Assembly (NCBI GenBank): GCA_903896925.1
Contig: CAITZM010000101.1
Location: 19,617-83,616, forward strand
Reading direction: 5' to 3'
DNA from: an uncultured Lentisphaerota bacterium
Lineage (GTDB): Bacteria > Verrucomicrobiota > Kiritimatiellia > CAIQIC01
DNA: 64,000 nucleotides
Shown here: in pieces, positions 31,945 to 41,046 of the stretch
Numbering within the stretch: position 1 is the first letter of the stretch
Layout: every line of letters starts with the position of its first letter
Program-made: the position numbers and the translations under genes
Notes under the pieces: generated by a model
The model's input: only the letters and a program-made list of their open reading frames with translations
Told to the model about the DNA's origin: nothing
Databases searched by the model: none

Positions 31945-32964
31945 ATGGCCACACCCCACGACGACGTCATCCTGATGAGCCACGGCGGCGGCGGCCGCCG
32001 CACCCAGCAGCTGCTGCGCGACCACATCTTCCCGCCGCTCGACAACCCGATCCTGCGGCAGCTGGACGACTCGGCCTGCGTCACGATCGGCGGCGCCGAA
32101 CTGGCCTTCACGACCGACTCCTACGTCATCCGTCCGCTCTTCTTCCCCGGCGGCGACATCGGCCGCCTCGCCATCTGCGGCACCGTGAACGATCTCGTCA
32201 TGCAGGGCGCCCGCCCGCTCTACCTGACGCTCGGACTGATCCTGGAGGAAGGCCTGCGGATGGACGACCTCGACCGGATCATGCAATCCATGGCGGAGGC
32301 GGCGCGCGAGGCCGGCGTGCAGATCGTCGCCGGCGACACCAAGGTGGTGGAGCACAGCGCGGGCAACGGCCTCTTCGTCAACACGAGCGGCCTCGGCCAG
32401 CGCCGGCCCGGCATCAGCACACATGTGGCCAACGCGCGGCCCGGCGATGTCGTGCTGGTCACCGGCACGCTCGGCGATCACGGCATGGCGGTCCTGAGCC
32501 AGCGCGAGGGCCTGCGGTTCCAGACCACGCTGGTCAGCGACGTCGCCCCGCTCACCGGCCTGGTCAGCGGACTGTTCAAGGCCGTCCCCGGCATCCATGT
32601 CCTGCGCGACCCGACGCGCGGCGGCGTCGCGGCGGCCCTGCACGATGTCGCCACTGCCGCACAGGTGTGCGTCAAGCTCGACGAAACCGCGCTGCCGGTC
32701 CGGCCGGAAGTCCGCGGGGCGTGCGGGCTGCTCGGCTTGGATCCGCTGACCGTGGCCAACGAGGGCAAGGCCCTGGTGATCTGCGCCGCGGGCGACGAGG
32801 CGCGGGCGCTGGCCGCGCTGCGCTCGCACCCGCTGGGCGGCGACGCCTGCCGCATCGGCGAGGTCTGTGCCGCGCCGGCCGGCCGCGTCCTGCTGCGGAC
32901 GCGCATCGGCGGCGAACGGCTCGTGGAACTGCCGCTCGGCGACGACCTGCCGCGTATCTGCTAG
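31945..32964 (+). CDS. hypE: Hydrogenase maturation protein HypE
   Basis: 339 residues of AIR-synthase/PurM fold: MSHGGGGRRTQQLLRDHIFP, LDDSACVTIGG, GTVNDLVMQGARPLYLTLG, AGDTKVVEHSAG, RDPTRGGVAAALHDVA. It ends in PRIC, the C-terminal Cys that is carbamoylated by HypF and dehydrated to thiocyanate. AAGG precedes the ATG. It is the last gene of the hyp run; hypA and hypB are absent nearby, and the next gene has its own promoter candidate. Confidence 0.97.
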   Translation: MATPHDDVILMSHGGGGRRTQQLLRDHIFPPLDNPILRQLDDSACVTIGGAELAFTTDSYVIRPLFFPGGDIGRLAICGTVNDLVMQGARPLYLTLGLILEEGLRMDDLDRIMQSMAEAAREAGVQIVAGDTKVVEHSAGNGLFVNTSGLGQRRPGISTHVANARPGDVVLVTGTLGDHGMAVLSQREGLRFQTTLVSDVAPLTGLVSGLFKAVPGIHVLRDPTRGGVAAALHDVATAAQVCVKLDETALPVRPEVRGACGLLGLDPLTVANEGKALVICAAGDEARALAALRSHPLGGDACRIGEVCAAPAGRVLLRTRIGGERLVELPLGDDLPRIC

Positions 32965-32966
32965 GC

Positions 32967-32994
32967 TTGATTTCCATCCGCCACCCGCTAGAAT
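32967..32994 (+). promoter_or_regulatory. Sigma70-type promoter candidate
   Basis: TTGATT (32967-32972), a 16-bp spacer and TAGAAT (32989-32994) stand 27 bp upstream of the start at 33022 and just after the hypE stop. The same GCTAGAAT core precedes the minus-strand genes at 37385 and 46538, suggesting a common -10 in this genome. Confidence 0.55.
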
Positions 32995-33021
32995 TTCGGC
33001 AAACAACAAAGGAATAAGACC

Positions 33022-33909
33022 ATGCAGCAGCGTTTCATGTCGGGTTTGATCGGATTGGCCTGCGCCGCGGTGACGGTCCAGGCGGGCTGGGAATATACCG
33101 CGGTGACCAAGGCCGAGGGCGGCAAGCACGCGGACATGCAGGACATGAAGATCCACGCCCAGGTGGACGGCACCAAGGCACGCATCGAATTTACGGAGAG
33201 CAAGAACCCGCTCATGGGCGCCGGCTCCTACCTGCTGACCACCGACGCCGGGAAGACCGCGCGCCTGGTCAATCCCTCCGAAAAGTGCTACAGCGAATGG
33301 GACATGAAGAAGATGATGGGCATGGCCGGCGGCATCATGGGCATGATGAACATGAAGGTCAAAGACCAGAAGGTCGAAAAGCTGCTGGAGGAAAAGGGCC
33401 CGAGCATCCTGGGTATGTCGACCACCCATTACAAGTTCCGGACCTCCTACACGATGGAAGTCAGCTTCATGGGCATGACGCAGGCCAGCGCCACGGTCAA
33501 CGAGCAGGAACTCTGGACCACGACCGCGCTCAAGGATGCCGCCTTCACCTTCGCCGCCCTGCAGCGCGACATGAAGACCGGCAACGACGAACTCGACAAG
33601 CTCATCGCCACCCAGATGAACAAGGCCCAGGGCTTCCCGCTCAAGTCGGTCGTCAAGAACTCGGCCAAGGACGCGCGCGGCCAGGAACAGGACACCACCG
33701 TGACCACCGAGGTGGTCGCGGTCAAGCAGACCAGCATCGCGGCCAGCCAGTTCGCCCTGCCCTCCGGCTACGAGGAGCGCGAACTCTCGCCCATGAACGC
33801 CCTGATGGGCGGCGGCGCCACCAGCAAGAAGGACGGCAGCGGCAAGCAGGGCGGCGACGCCAACGCGTTCCTGAAGATGCTGCAGGACCAGATGAAGAAG
33901 CAGCAATAA
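33022..33909 (+). CDS. Exported DUF4412-like protein
   Basis: 295 residues. ATG at 33022 follows AAAGGAATAAGACC. A signal peptide (MSGLIGLACAAVTVQA) precedes a mature region of beta strands resembling DUF4412/LolA-like exported proteins (MQDMKIHAQVDGTKARIEF, TTDAGKTARLVNPSEKCYSE). It is unusually Met-rich in the middle (MKKMMGMAGGIMGMMNMK), which could mean metal binding or simply a hydrophobic cavity. The C-terminus has a Gly/Lys-rich linker and helix (NAFLKMLQDQMKKQQ). Its own promoter and the terminator after it make it a single transcription unit, separate from hyp. Confidence 0.75.
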   Translation: MQQRFMSGLIGLACAAVTVQAGWEYTAVTKAEGGKHADMQDMKIHAQVDGTKARIEFTESKNPLMGAGSYLLTTDAGKTARLVNPSEKCYSEWDMKKMMGMAGGIMGMMNMKVKDQKVEKLLEEKGPSILGMSTTHYKFRTSYTMEVSFMGMTQASATVNEQELWTTTALKDAAFTFAALQRDMKTGNDELDKLIATQMNKAQGFPLKSVVKNSAKDARGQEQDTTVTTEVVAVKQTSIAASQFALPSGYEERELSPMNALMGGGATSKKDGSGKQGGDANAFLKMLQDQMKKQQ

Positions 33910-33929
33910 GTCCGGCGCCAACGGCATCG

Positions 33930-33959
33930 AAAAGGGCAACCCACGCGGTTGCCCTTTTT
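33930..33959. terminator. Bidirectional intrinsic terminator
   Basis: AAAAGGGCAACC / GGTTGCCCTTTTT forms a strong hairpin with a T-run on the plus strand and the complementary A-run giving a T-run on the minus strand. It lies exactly between the convergent genes ending at 33909 (+) and 33964 (-). Confidence 0.9.
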
Positions 33960-33963
33960 CGTT

Positions 33964-34818
33964 TCAGTCCGTCACGCGGTGGACGAGCAGCCGATCCAGC
34001 AACGCGTCCGACGCGAAGCGGCGCAGAAATCCTCCCGCCCACGCCACGAGGGTCACCGGGTAGCGCGTGCGCGGATGGGCCGACGTGAGCGCGTGCAGGA
34101 TCTTCTCCGCGACCGCCTCCGGCGGCAGCGCGAAACGATCACGTGACTTCGGGCGGTCCGGCTGCTCCGCGTTGCGCTGGTAGTAACCGGCAAAGTGCGA
34201 CTGCTTCAACTCCGCCAGATGCTTCCAGCCCGCCGCCGCCGCGTTGGCGCGGAACTCCGTCTCGATCGGCCCCGGCTCGATGATGCTAACCGCGACGCCC
34301 GAACCGCGCAATTCGAGGCGCAGGCAATCGGAGAGGCACTCGAGCGCAAACTTGCTGGCCGAATAGGCGCCCATCAGCGGCAGCGGCAGACGCCCCACGA
34401 CGCTGCTGACGTTGACGATCCGCCCCCACCCCTGCTTGCGGAAGAGCGGGATGAACTGGTTGGTCAGATCCTGCAGGCCGACGATGTTCGTCTCGAACTG
34501 CTCGCGCAGCGCCGCGCGGCTCAAGTCCTCCAGCGCGCCCGGCTGACCGTAGCCTGCGTTATTGACCAACGCGCCCAGCCCGCCGCCGCACAAGGCGCGC
34601 ACCTCGGCAGCCGCCGCGCGCACGCTGGCCGCATCGGCCACATCGAGCGCAACCGGCGTGAAGCCGGCCACCCGCAGTTGCTCCAGGTTGCCCGGCTTAC
34701 GCGCCGTCGGCAGCACCTGCCAGCCCGCCGCACGCAACCGTTGTGCCGTTGCCAACCCGATGCCGGAGGAACAACCCGTGACCAGCGCCGTCTTCGCTTG
34801 AACCAGAGGAAATTTCAT
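33964..34818 (-). CDS. Short-chain dehydrogenase/reductase
   Basis: 284 residues from ATG at 34818, after AGGGTG; the GTG at 34830 is adjacent to its only purine stretch and less likely. Classical SDR motifs are TALVTGCSSGIGLATA (cofactor glycine motif), LDVAD, LVNNAGYGQ, VNVSSVVG with catalytic Ser, YSASK with Tyr and Lys, and IEPGPIETEF. No Arg follows the glycine motif clearly enough to decide NADH or NADPH. It lies 13 bp after the stop of the WbsX-like gene and is probably co-transcribed. The substrate is unknown, and a C-terminal hydrophobic extension (TLVAWAGGFLRRFA) is common in membrane-associated members. Confidence 0.88.
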   Translation of the reverse strand: MKFPLVQAKTALVTGCSSGIGLATAQRLRAAGWQVLPTARKPGNLEQLRVAGFTPVALDVADAASVRAAAAEVRALCGGGLGALVNNAGYGQPGALEDLSRAALREQFETNIVGLQDLTNQFIPLFRKQGWGRIVNVSSVVGRLPLPLMGAYSASKFALECLSDCLRLELRGSGVAVSIIEPGPIETEFRANAAAAGWKHLAELKQSHFAGYYQRNAEQPDRPKSRDRFALPPEAVAEKILHALTSAHPRTRYPVTLVAWAGGFLRRFASDALLDRLLVHRVTD

Positions 34819-34831
34819 GTGATTTCGCACC

Positions 34832-36061
34832 CTACCGGTTCTCGTCCACGAAGACCTTCTTCACCACCTCCAGGTAGCCGTAACCGTATTTGGTGCACGG
34901 CTCCAGGTAGCTGGTCTCGGTCCACTCGTTCCAGCTGTTGAGGGTGATCAGCGGCGCCTGGTTCGGGTGGGCATCGACGAAGCTCTTCACCTGCCGCAAG
35001 GCCTTTTCGAAATTCGCTGGGGTGTTGTTTTTGACGATCGCGCCCTTGACCCCGAACGTCCGGGGACTGCTGTCCCAGCCCACCGAGACATGGGGATAAT
35101 AGCGCGCTGTGTAGTTGGTCGAGATCGTGGTCCAGTCCTTGACCACATCCTTCATGATCTCGTTGTAATCCCGGTTCACATTGGTGAAGTGGCAGAACTG
35201 ATAATGCGTCAGGGAATCGAAGCCCAGCTTCTCGACCACCGCCTGCTGCGTGCCGATGTTGTCGCCCGCCACCGCGGAGAGACTGCGGGGGCTGTCCTTG
35301 CGCATGGACAGCTGCAATTCCAGACCCTTGAAACCCGCCTTCTGCACCTCAGCCCGGAACCAGGCGAGGGCATCCTTGGCCGCTTCCAAGCCGCCCAGAC
35401 CGCCGATGAAGGTGTTGAGATCGTAGATCATCAGGACCGGCTTGCCGTCGATCTGGTAATAGGTCGGCTGCGAGAAATATTTTTCGATCCAGCGGCGCGC
35501 GATCTTCTCGAACTCGGCGCGGCTCTGCCCGCCGTGCCAGATCAGGGCCTTGTTCTTGTGCTGGAAGGCGTCGTCCGCATTGCGCTTGTCCCAACCGAGG
35601 TTGACGTCGTGGTTGGCCCACATCAGGTAGAACTTCATCCGGCTGTTGTTGCTGGCCTTGAGGAAACCGTCGTTCAGGCACGCCTCCAGGAACGGCAGAC
35701 CGTCGTACCAATACCAGTCGTAGATGAAGACGTTCACCCCATGGTCCGCGGCGGCGGCGATCTGCATCTCCATAACGTAGCGGTCCGCCTCGTTGACGTA
35801 GCCCCACACCGGATAGCGCGGCTGCTCGTGCCCCTCGAACTTGGGCGCGTTCTTCATGACGGTTTCCCACTCGCCGATGCCCATCGGCCAGAAAATCTTG
35901 GCCCGGTCATCCGGGTGGTACGACGGCCACACAAACGCCGCCACATCGTAATGGCGAGCGCCGGGTTTGGTCGCCGCCCCGGCCTGCGCCGCCCCGCCGA
36001 GGGCCAGCCAGCCGCCGATCACGACCGCCGCGAGGATTCCGGGAGCTTGTTGCTTCATCAT
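34832..36061 (-). CDS. Secreted WbsX/GH99-like protein
   Basis: 409 residues; AAAGGAAAGG lies upstream of ATG-ATG at 36061/36058. A signal peptide (GILAAVVIGGWLALGGAAQAG) is followed by a (beta/alpha)8-type domain of the WbsX/GH99-like superfamily: VAAFVWPSYHPDD, YVMEMQIAAAADHGVNVFIY, FYLMWANHDVNLGWD, YYQIDGKPVLMIYDL, and the hallmark TLNSWNEWTETSYLEP near the C-terminus. Cytoplasmic WbsX proteins sit in O-antigen clusters, whereas secreted ones like this are probably endo-acting glycosidases. Active-site Glu in NEWTE is plausible but not proven. Confidence 0.85.
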   Translation of the reverse strand: MMKQQAPGILAAVVIGGWLALGGAAQAGAATKPGARHYDVAAFVWPSYHPDDRAKIFWPMGIGEWETVMKNAPKFEGHEQPRYPVWGYVNEADRYVMEMQIAAAADHGVNVFIYDWYWYDGLPFLEACLNDGFLKASNNSRMKFYLMWANHDVNLGWDKRNADDAFQHKNKALIWHGGQSRAEFEKIARRWIEKYFSQPTYYQIDGKPVLMIYDLNTFIGGLGGLEAAKDALAWFRAEVQKAGFKGLELQLSMRKDSPRSLSAVAGDNIGTQQAVVEKLGFDSLTHYQFCHFTNVNRDYNEIMKDVVKDWTTISTNYTARYYPHVSVGWDSSPRTFGVKGAIVKNNTPANFEKALRQVKSFVDAHPNQAPLITLNSWNEWTETSYLEPCTKYGYGYLEVVKKVFVDENR

Positions 36062-36218
36062 GAGCCTTTCCTTTGCGTCGCTTGTTTTTTCAGCCGGGCG
36101 ATGCTAGCGCTGCCGCCTGCGCTTGTCCATCCCCGGCGGCGAAAGGTATGGCCACGTTGCAAAAGGACGTTCGGTGCACTTTTTATCGTCAGGATTAGGC
36201 GTGCTGCCTGGCACCTCT

Positions 36219-36306
36219 TGGAAGCGGCGTCTCGCCGCTTATCGAGAGCGCTGATTACGCCTCGGGACGCCGTCTTTCCTTGGATAAGCGGCCGGAGGCC
36301 GCTTCC
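36219..36306. repeat. Inverted pair of GAAGCGGC...GCCGCTTATC hairpins
   Basis: TGGAAGCGGCgtctcGCCGCTTATCG (36219-36244) and, inverted, GATAAGCGGCcggagGCCGCTTCC (36283-36306), separated by 38 bp. The same hairpin is at 21417-21440. The gap 36062-36419 holds these and nothing else supportable. Confidence 0.65.
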
Positions 36307-36419
36307 ACGTTGCCCTCGTCCACCGGACACACCCTGTACGGAACAGATCGAACCAGGCAAGCCATGTGTCTGTGATTGCGGCGTCAGTCACGTGCTCTTT
36401 TTGAGCCGGTGAAAAGCCC

Positions 36420-37385
36420 TCACGGACCGCGGGCCGGCTTGAGCGCGGCGGTGGCCCGCAAACCCTGGATCGCGATGGCACAATCGTTCAGGCCGGTGAC
36501 TTCCCAGCCGATGACGCAGCCCCCGAACCGGTAGTCGGCCAGCTCATGCGAATCGGCCAGGTAGCCGAGCCGCCAGCCTTCCCGCAGACCGGCGAGGATG
36601 TGCGGCAACAGGTCGCCGGCCACCGTCACCCAGGCCCCGTCGGCCACGACCTGGTCCGTAAACGGCTTGACCCCGATGTCGTAGATGAATTTATCGGTGC
36701 CTTTTTTCTTCGGCGTGCCTTTGTCCTGCATGGCGTGCAGCGTGGTGACAGGCTCCCGGTCATCATAGAGCGCGATGCTGAACCAGTAGTAGTCGCCAAA
36801 CCCCTTGGATTGGCGGTTGAGGTTCTGGACGGTGAGGAAGAACAGGTAATGCGCCGTGTGCACATGCCGGTTGTAGGCAGGCCCCGCGGGCTTCCGGTCA
36901 TACAGCCGTTTGAGGCGCACAGAAAAATCGAGCCTGGCAAGGTCAGCGAGCGAGGGCGCGTGGGCGCCCAAGTGCCCCCGCGGATCGCTGATCCGCTGCT
37001 CCAGATAGAGATGCGGCCATGGATCACCCGGTACCCGCCAGACGCCGCCGTACTCGCTGCCACCGTTGACGCCGCACAGCAAGTCAGCGGCTTCGCCGGC
37101 CGGGTGGATGACCAGCGTCTGATAGGCATCTTTGAACGAGAAGCCATTGGTGGTGATGGTTTGGAAGGCCTCGTCGGCGAAACAGCTTTTGCTGTGATGT
37201 TGGGCCGTCGTCCACACCGGCGGCGCGGCATTCGTCTGCCATGTGATCGCGTGCCGTTGGCCTGCGCGATCTTTGACCAGCAGTCCGCGCTGAAAAGCGC
37301 CATCGGCGATCAGCTCCACGGTCTGGGCCGCGGCGGCGTGCGTCAGCAACAGGACCGCCGACAGGCGGATGGCATGGTACATCAT
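36420..37385 (-). CDS. Secreted protein of unknown function
   Basis: 321 residues from ATG-ATG at 37385/37382, with TAGAAT about 10 bp upstream as a possible -10. A signal peptide (AIRLSAVLLLTHAAAA) precedes an all-beta-looking protein with many aromatic residues (HTAHYLFFLTVQNLNRQSKG, GDYYWFSIALYDDREPV, WEVTGLNDCAIAIQGLRA). I do not recognise the family; the predicted sandwich character would suit carbohydrate binding. It is 45 bp downstream of the P-type ATPase gene in the same direction, but the putative promoter suggests separate expression. Confidence 0.65.
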   Translation of the reverse strand: MMYHAIRLSAVLLLTHAAAAQTVELIADGAFQRGLLVKDRAGQRHAITWQTNAAPPVWTTAQHHSKSCFADEAFQTITTNGFSFKDAYQTLVIHPAGEAADLLCGVNGGSEYGGVWRVPGDPWPHLYLEQRISDPRGHLGAHAPSLADLARLDFSVRLKRLYDRKPAGPAYNRHVHTAHYLFFLTVQNLNRQSKGFGDYYWFSIALYDDREPVTTLHAMQDKGTPKKKGTDKFIYDIGVKPFTDQVVADGAWVTVAGDLLPHILAGLREGWRLGYLADSHELADYRFGGCVIGWEVTGLNDCAIAIQGLRATAALKPARGP

Positions 37386-37429
37386 GGGCGTGATTCTAGC
37401 AGGCCCGGGCCGAAGCGGGAACGGTGAGT

Positions 37430-39994
37430 TCAACGGGCCGGCTGGTTGCCGCGCTTGCGGCGTTTGAGCAGTTCAAAACCGGCGATGCTGAGCACGCCCG
37501 CACCCAGGCAGAGCGCGAGATCCAGCGGATGCAGCGGCGCAAAGCGGAACAGCTCCCGCAGGAACGGGATGGACAGCACGAGCGTGAGGAATACTGTCGC
37601 ACCACCCAAGACCCACCAGAGCGCCGCGTTGGGCGTCCGCAAGGTCGCAAGGATGGTCCGGGTGCGCGACCGGTTGGTGAGGATCAGCCCAAGGTTGGCG
37701 ATGATCAGCGTCGTGAAGGACAGCGCCCGCGCCTCGTTCTCGCCTTGTCCCCGCCACCAGGCGACACCGAAGACCAGCACTACGACCGCCAGCACCACCA
37801 CCCCCTGCAGGACGCTACGCAACACGTTGCTCCGGCTGAACAAGGGTGCGTCGGACTTGCGCGGCCGGCGGCGCATCACATCGTCCTCCTCGGCCTCGGC
37901 CTCAAAGATGGTCGAGCACGCGGGATCGATGATGAGTTCCAGGAACAGAATATGGACCGGCAGCAGCACCAGCGGCCATTGGAACAGCACCGGCAACAGC
38001 GACATGCCGGCAATCGGCACGTGAATCGCAAAGATGTAGGCGATGGCCTTCTGGATGTTGTCAAAAATCCGCCGGCCCAGTTTGATCGCCTGCACGATGG
38101 AGGCGAAGTCGTCGTCCAGCAGGACCAGCCCCGCGGACTCGCGCGCCACATCGGTGCCGCGGCCGCCCATGGCGATCCCGATGTGCGCCGCCTTGAGGGC
38201 CGGCGCATCATTGACGCCATCGCCGGTCATCGCGACGATCTCGCCGTTGGCCTTGAGCGCCTGGACGATCCGCAGCTTCTGCTCGGGCACGACGCGGGCA
38301 AAGATGTTCACGCGCCCTATACGCTCCCGCAAGGTGGGTTCATCCATGGCGCCGAGTTCAGGGCCGGCCATCGTTTCGCCCGGTGGCAGTCCGATCTGCC
38401 GGGCAATGTTCTGGGCCGTGCCGGGATAGTCGCCCGTGATCATGACCACGCGCACGCCGGCGGTCTGGCATTCGCGGATGGCGGCAGGCACGGTGGGACG
38501 CACCGGATCGGCCAGGCCGAGCAAGCCGACGAACTCAAAGGTAAAAGCGTGCTGCTCGCCCGGCAGGTCGCCGTGCTGTTGGAACTCTGCCCGGGCCACG
38601 CCGAGCACGCGCAAGCCCGCCTGTGCCATGGCGTCGATCCGGGTCGCCAGCGCGGCCGTTTGCTCCGCAGAAAAATGGCAGAGATCGGCGATGGCCTCGG
38701 GCGCGCCTTTGGCGGCAATGACATAGTCGTTGCCGACCGGCGCTTTCCAGACATGGGACAGCGCCAGCAGTTTCCTGGACAGCGGATATTCGCGGACCAG
38801 CGTCCAGTCGTTGTGCACGTGTTCCGTGCGCGTCAGAAACCGTGTGCCGACCTGATGGATCGCCTTTTCCATCGGGTCGAACGGGTCGCGCTGGCTGGCC
38901 AGGATGCCGAACTCGACGAGCGCATGGAACGGCTCCGGCAGCGGCTGCGCCCCGATGGTTTCCAGGTTGCACAGGCTGTCGCCGGCCTGCAGGCGGGCGA
39001 CAGCCATCTGGTTGAGGGTCAACGTGCCGGTCTTGTCGGTGCACAGGACCGTGGCCGAACCGAGCGTCTCGATCACAGGCACCCGGCGGGTGAGCACCTG
39101 CTTGCGCGAAATGCGCCAGGCCCCGAGCGCCAGGAAGATCGTCAGCACCACCGGGAACTCCTCCGGCAGCGTGGCCATGGCCAGGGTGATGCCGGCCAGA
39201 AAACCTTGCAGCCAGTCGCCGCGGGTCAGGCCGTACACCACCACCACCACGGCGCACAGGGTCAGGCCCAGCACCGTGAGCCGCTTGACCAGCCGGCCGG
39301 TCTCGCGCTGCAACAGGGTGGGCTCCTCCTCGACCGACTGGAGGGATTTGCCGATCTTGCCGATCTCGGTGTGCAGCCCGATCGCCTGCACCTCGGCCAC
39401 GCCCTGGCCCTGGACCACCAGCGTGCCGGAAAAAAGCAAGGGCGTGTCGTCGCCGCCAGGCCGGCCCATTTCAGGCGCTTGCTGGCGGTCCTCGACGGCG
39501 GACTTCCGCACCGGCACGGATTCGCCGGTCAGCAGCGATTCGTCCGCCGAGAGGTTGGTGGCGTCCAGCAGCAACGCGTCGGCCGGCACGCGGTCGCCTT
39601 CGCGGACGACGATGAAATCGCCGCGGACCACCTCGCGGCCGGCGATGCGTTGCTGCCGGCCGTCGCGGATGACGGAGGCGCGGGGGCTGGAGAGATCGCG
39701 CAACGCCTCCAGCGCCCGCTCCGTCTTGCGCTCCTGATAGAGCGTGATGCCCATCACCACCACCACGAAGCCGAGCAGCATCAGGGCCTCGGTCCGGTCC
39801 CCCAGCAGCAGGTAGATCGCACCGCACGCCACCAGCAACAGGAACATCGGCTCGCGCACCACCCCCAGCGCAATGGCGAAGATGCTGCGCTTTTTCGTCG
39901 AGGGCAGCTCGTTGTAGCCTTCGGCCTTGAGCCGTGCGGCGGCGACGGACTCCGACAGGCCGGACAGGTGCGCAAGTTCTAAAGGTGCTGGCAT
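37430..39994 (-). CDS. Cation-transporting P-type ATPase
   Basis: 854 residues, AGGAG upstream of ATG at 39994. An N-terminal cation-ATPase domain (GLSESVAAARLKAEGYNELP) is followed by the actuator TGES (SLLTGESVPVRKS), the phosphorylation site DKTGTLT, TGDYPGTAQNIARQ, and hinge TGDGVNDAPALK. The chain has about ten membrane helices. The ion-site helix reads PEEFPVVLT rather than the PEGLP of SERCA-type pumps, and helix 6 has ELIIDPACS, so calcium specificity should not be assumed. It belongs to an uncharacterised type II-like bacterial subgroup. Same strand as the ExoD and zf-TFIIB genes upstream (51-bp gap). Confidence 0.92.
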   Translation of the reverse strand: MPAPLELAHLSGLSESVAAARLKAEGYNELPSTKKRSIFAIALGVVREPMFLLLVACGAIYLLLGDRTEALMLLGFVVVVMGITLYQERKTERALEALRDLSSPRASVIRDGRQQRIAGREVVRGDFIVVREGDRVPADALLLDATNLSADESLLTGESVPVRKSAVEDRQQAPEMGRPGGDDTPLLFSGTLVVQGQGVAEVQAIGLHTEIGKIGKSLQSVEEEPTLLQRETGRLVKRLTVLGLTLCAVVVVVYGLTRGDWLQGFLAGITLAMATLPEEFPVVLTIFLALGAWRISRKQVLTRRVPVIETLGSATVLCTDKTGTLTLNQMAVARLQAGDSLCNLETIGAQPLPEPFHALVEFGILASQRDPFDPMEKAIHQVGTRFLTRTEHVHNDWTLVREYPLSRKLLALSHVWKAPVGNDYVIAAKGAPEAIADLCHFSAEQTAALATRIDAMAQAGLRVLGVARAEFQQHGDLPGEQHAFTFEFVGLLGLADPVRPTVPAAIRECQTAGVRVVMITGDYPGTAQNIARQIGLPPGETMAGPELGAMDEPTLRERIGRVNIFARVVPEQKLRIVQALKANGEIVAMTGDGVNDAPALKAAHIGIAMGGRGTDVARESAGLVLLDDDFASIVQAIKLGRRIFDNIQKAIAYIFAIHVPIAGMSLLPVLFQWPLVLLPVHILFLELIIDPACSTIFEAEAEEDDVMRRRPRKSDAPLFSRSNVLRSVLQGVVVLAVVVLVFGVAWWRGQGENEARALSFTTLIIANLGLILTNRSRTRTILATLRTPNAALWWVLGGATVFLTLVLSIPFLRELFRFAPLHPLDLALCLGAGVLSIAGFELLKRRKRGNQPAR

Positions 39995-40045
39995 GGGTCT
40001 GCTCTCCTAGAATAATTTGTCACATTGAAACCACGACCGCCACGT

Positions 40046-40678
40046 TCAGCGCGCGCCATCCCAGCCGGCGTGCAACCACTGGACGGTCGCCGCGCCGCCC
40101 AGAAAAACCGCCACGAAGAAAGCAATGGCGGCCATAAAAACGACCAGTCCCGCGACGATGAAATAGCCGTCCCGCTCCAGCCTCGCCAGGGCCAACAGCA
40201 CCACCGTGAGCGCCGGCAACAGATTGCTGCACGGCACCGGCAACGGCAGCAGCAACAGCAAGCCGCTGACAAACACCATCACACCGTACAACTGGCGCAG
40301 CGGCCCTGTGTCGAGCAATCCGGTCCAGCGCGGACGCAGGAACAGCTCCAGCCCCCGCACCAGCCGTTGGGTTGCGGTTAAAAACTGCGGAAAGAACCTG
40401 GGCGGCAGCTGCACCTGTAACAGCCGCCGGGGCAGCCAGGGCTGCTGCCGCAAGGCGAAGCGCAGCCCGATGAGGGCGATGACCGCGCCGAAGGGGGTGG
40501 AGAGTCCCGGCAGCGGAATCGGCGTACAAAAGGGCAGCGCCATCAAGGCCAGCAGGAGGGTGTAGCCGCGGCCTTGTGTGATCTCGAGCAGATCCTGCAA
40601 CCGGACGGGCCGCTCGGCAAACGCCGCCACAAGCAGACCGAGTTCCTGCGACAACCGGACTGGCCGGACTTCAGGCAC
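40046..40678 (-). CDS. ExoD-family membrane protein
   Basis: 210 residues. The ExoD pattern is clear: LQDLLEITQGRGYTLLLALM, ALPFCTPIPLPGLSTPFGAV, LRFALRQQPWLPRRLL, then several hydrophobic segments (GVMVFVSGLLLLLPLPVPCS, FIVAGLVVFMAAIAFFVAVF). ExoD was named for an effect on exopolysaccharide and alkali tolerance in rhizobia; its biochemical role is unknown. The start overlaps the end of the zf-TFIIB gene by 8 nt, so translation is probably coupled. Confidence 0.88.
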   Translation of the reverse strand: MPEVRPVRLSQELGLLVAAFAERPVRLQDLLEITQGRGYTLLLALMALPFCTPIPLPGLSTPFGAVIALIGLRFALRQQPWLPRRLLQVQLPPRFFPQFLTATQRLVRGLELFLRPRWTGLLDTGPLRQLYGVMVFVSGLLLLLPLPVPCSNLLPALTVVLLALARLERDGYFIVAGLVVFMAAIAFFVAVFLGGAATVQWLHAGWDGAR

Positions 40679-40985
40679 CCAGAACCTTCAGGAAGGCTTG
40701 GAAGGGATTAGCTTTGCCCTCCTTCGCCGCCAGGATGGTTTCCAGTTCATGCGCGTCGAGCCAGAGCCCGCGGCATTCCGGACAGACATCCACCTCGACG
40801 CGGCCGTAGTGTTCCTGGGCCAGCTGCTGGCCGCACTTGGGACAGTGCAGCCAATGCAATTCCTTCAGCTGGCGCTTTTCCGCGGCGGTCTGCTGGTGTT
40901 CTTCCACCTTGCGCTGCCGCAGGCGCTCGCGGAGGGCCATTTCGGTGAAGAATTTCTCTTCGTTCTCACTGGGTTTGAAGGACAT
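40671..40985 (-). CDS. zf-TFIIB zinc-ribbon protein
   Basis: 104 residues. AAGGAG lies just upstream of ATG at 40985; longer upstream frames lack coding character. A Lys/Glu-rich helix (ALRERLRQRKVEEHQQTAAE) precedes the zinc ribbon CPKCGQQL...VDVCPECRGLWLDAHELETI, with four cysteines as expected. Such proteins are small and uncharacterised; the ribbon may bind nucleic acid or protein. It overlaps the ExoD gene. Confidence 0.88.
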   Translation of the reverse strand: MSFKPSENEEKFFTEMALRERLRQRKVEEHQQTAAEKRQLKELHWLHCPKCGQQLAQEHYGRVEVDVCPECRGLWLDAHELETILAAKEGKANPFQAFLKVLGA

Positions 40986-41046
40986 GTTTGCTCCTTTTTT
41001 CACACGGGACGTCATACCGCTCCCCACCCCCCGTCTCGCCGGGGCG

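Noticed and set aside
30826..33939. A 1037-residue minus-strand open frame opposite hypD, hypE and the DUF4412-like gene
   Set aside because: Antisense to confidently identified hyp genes; no signal or motif.
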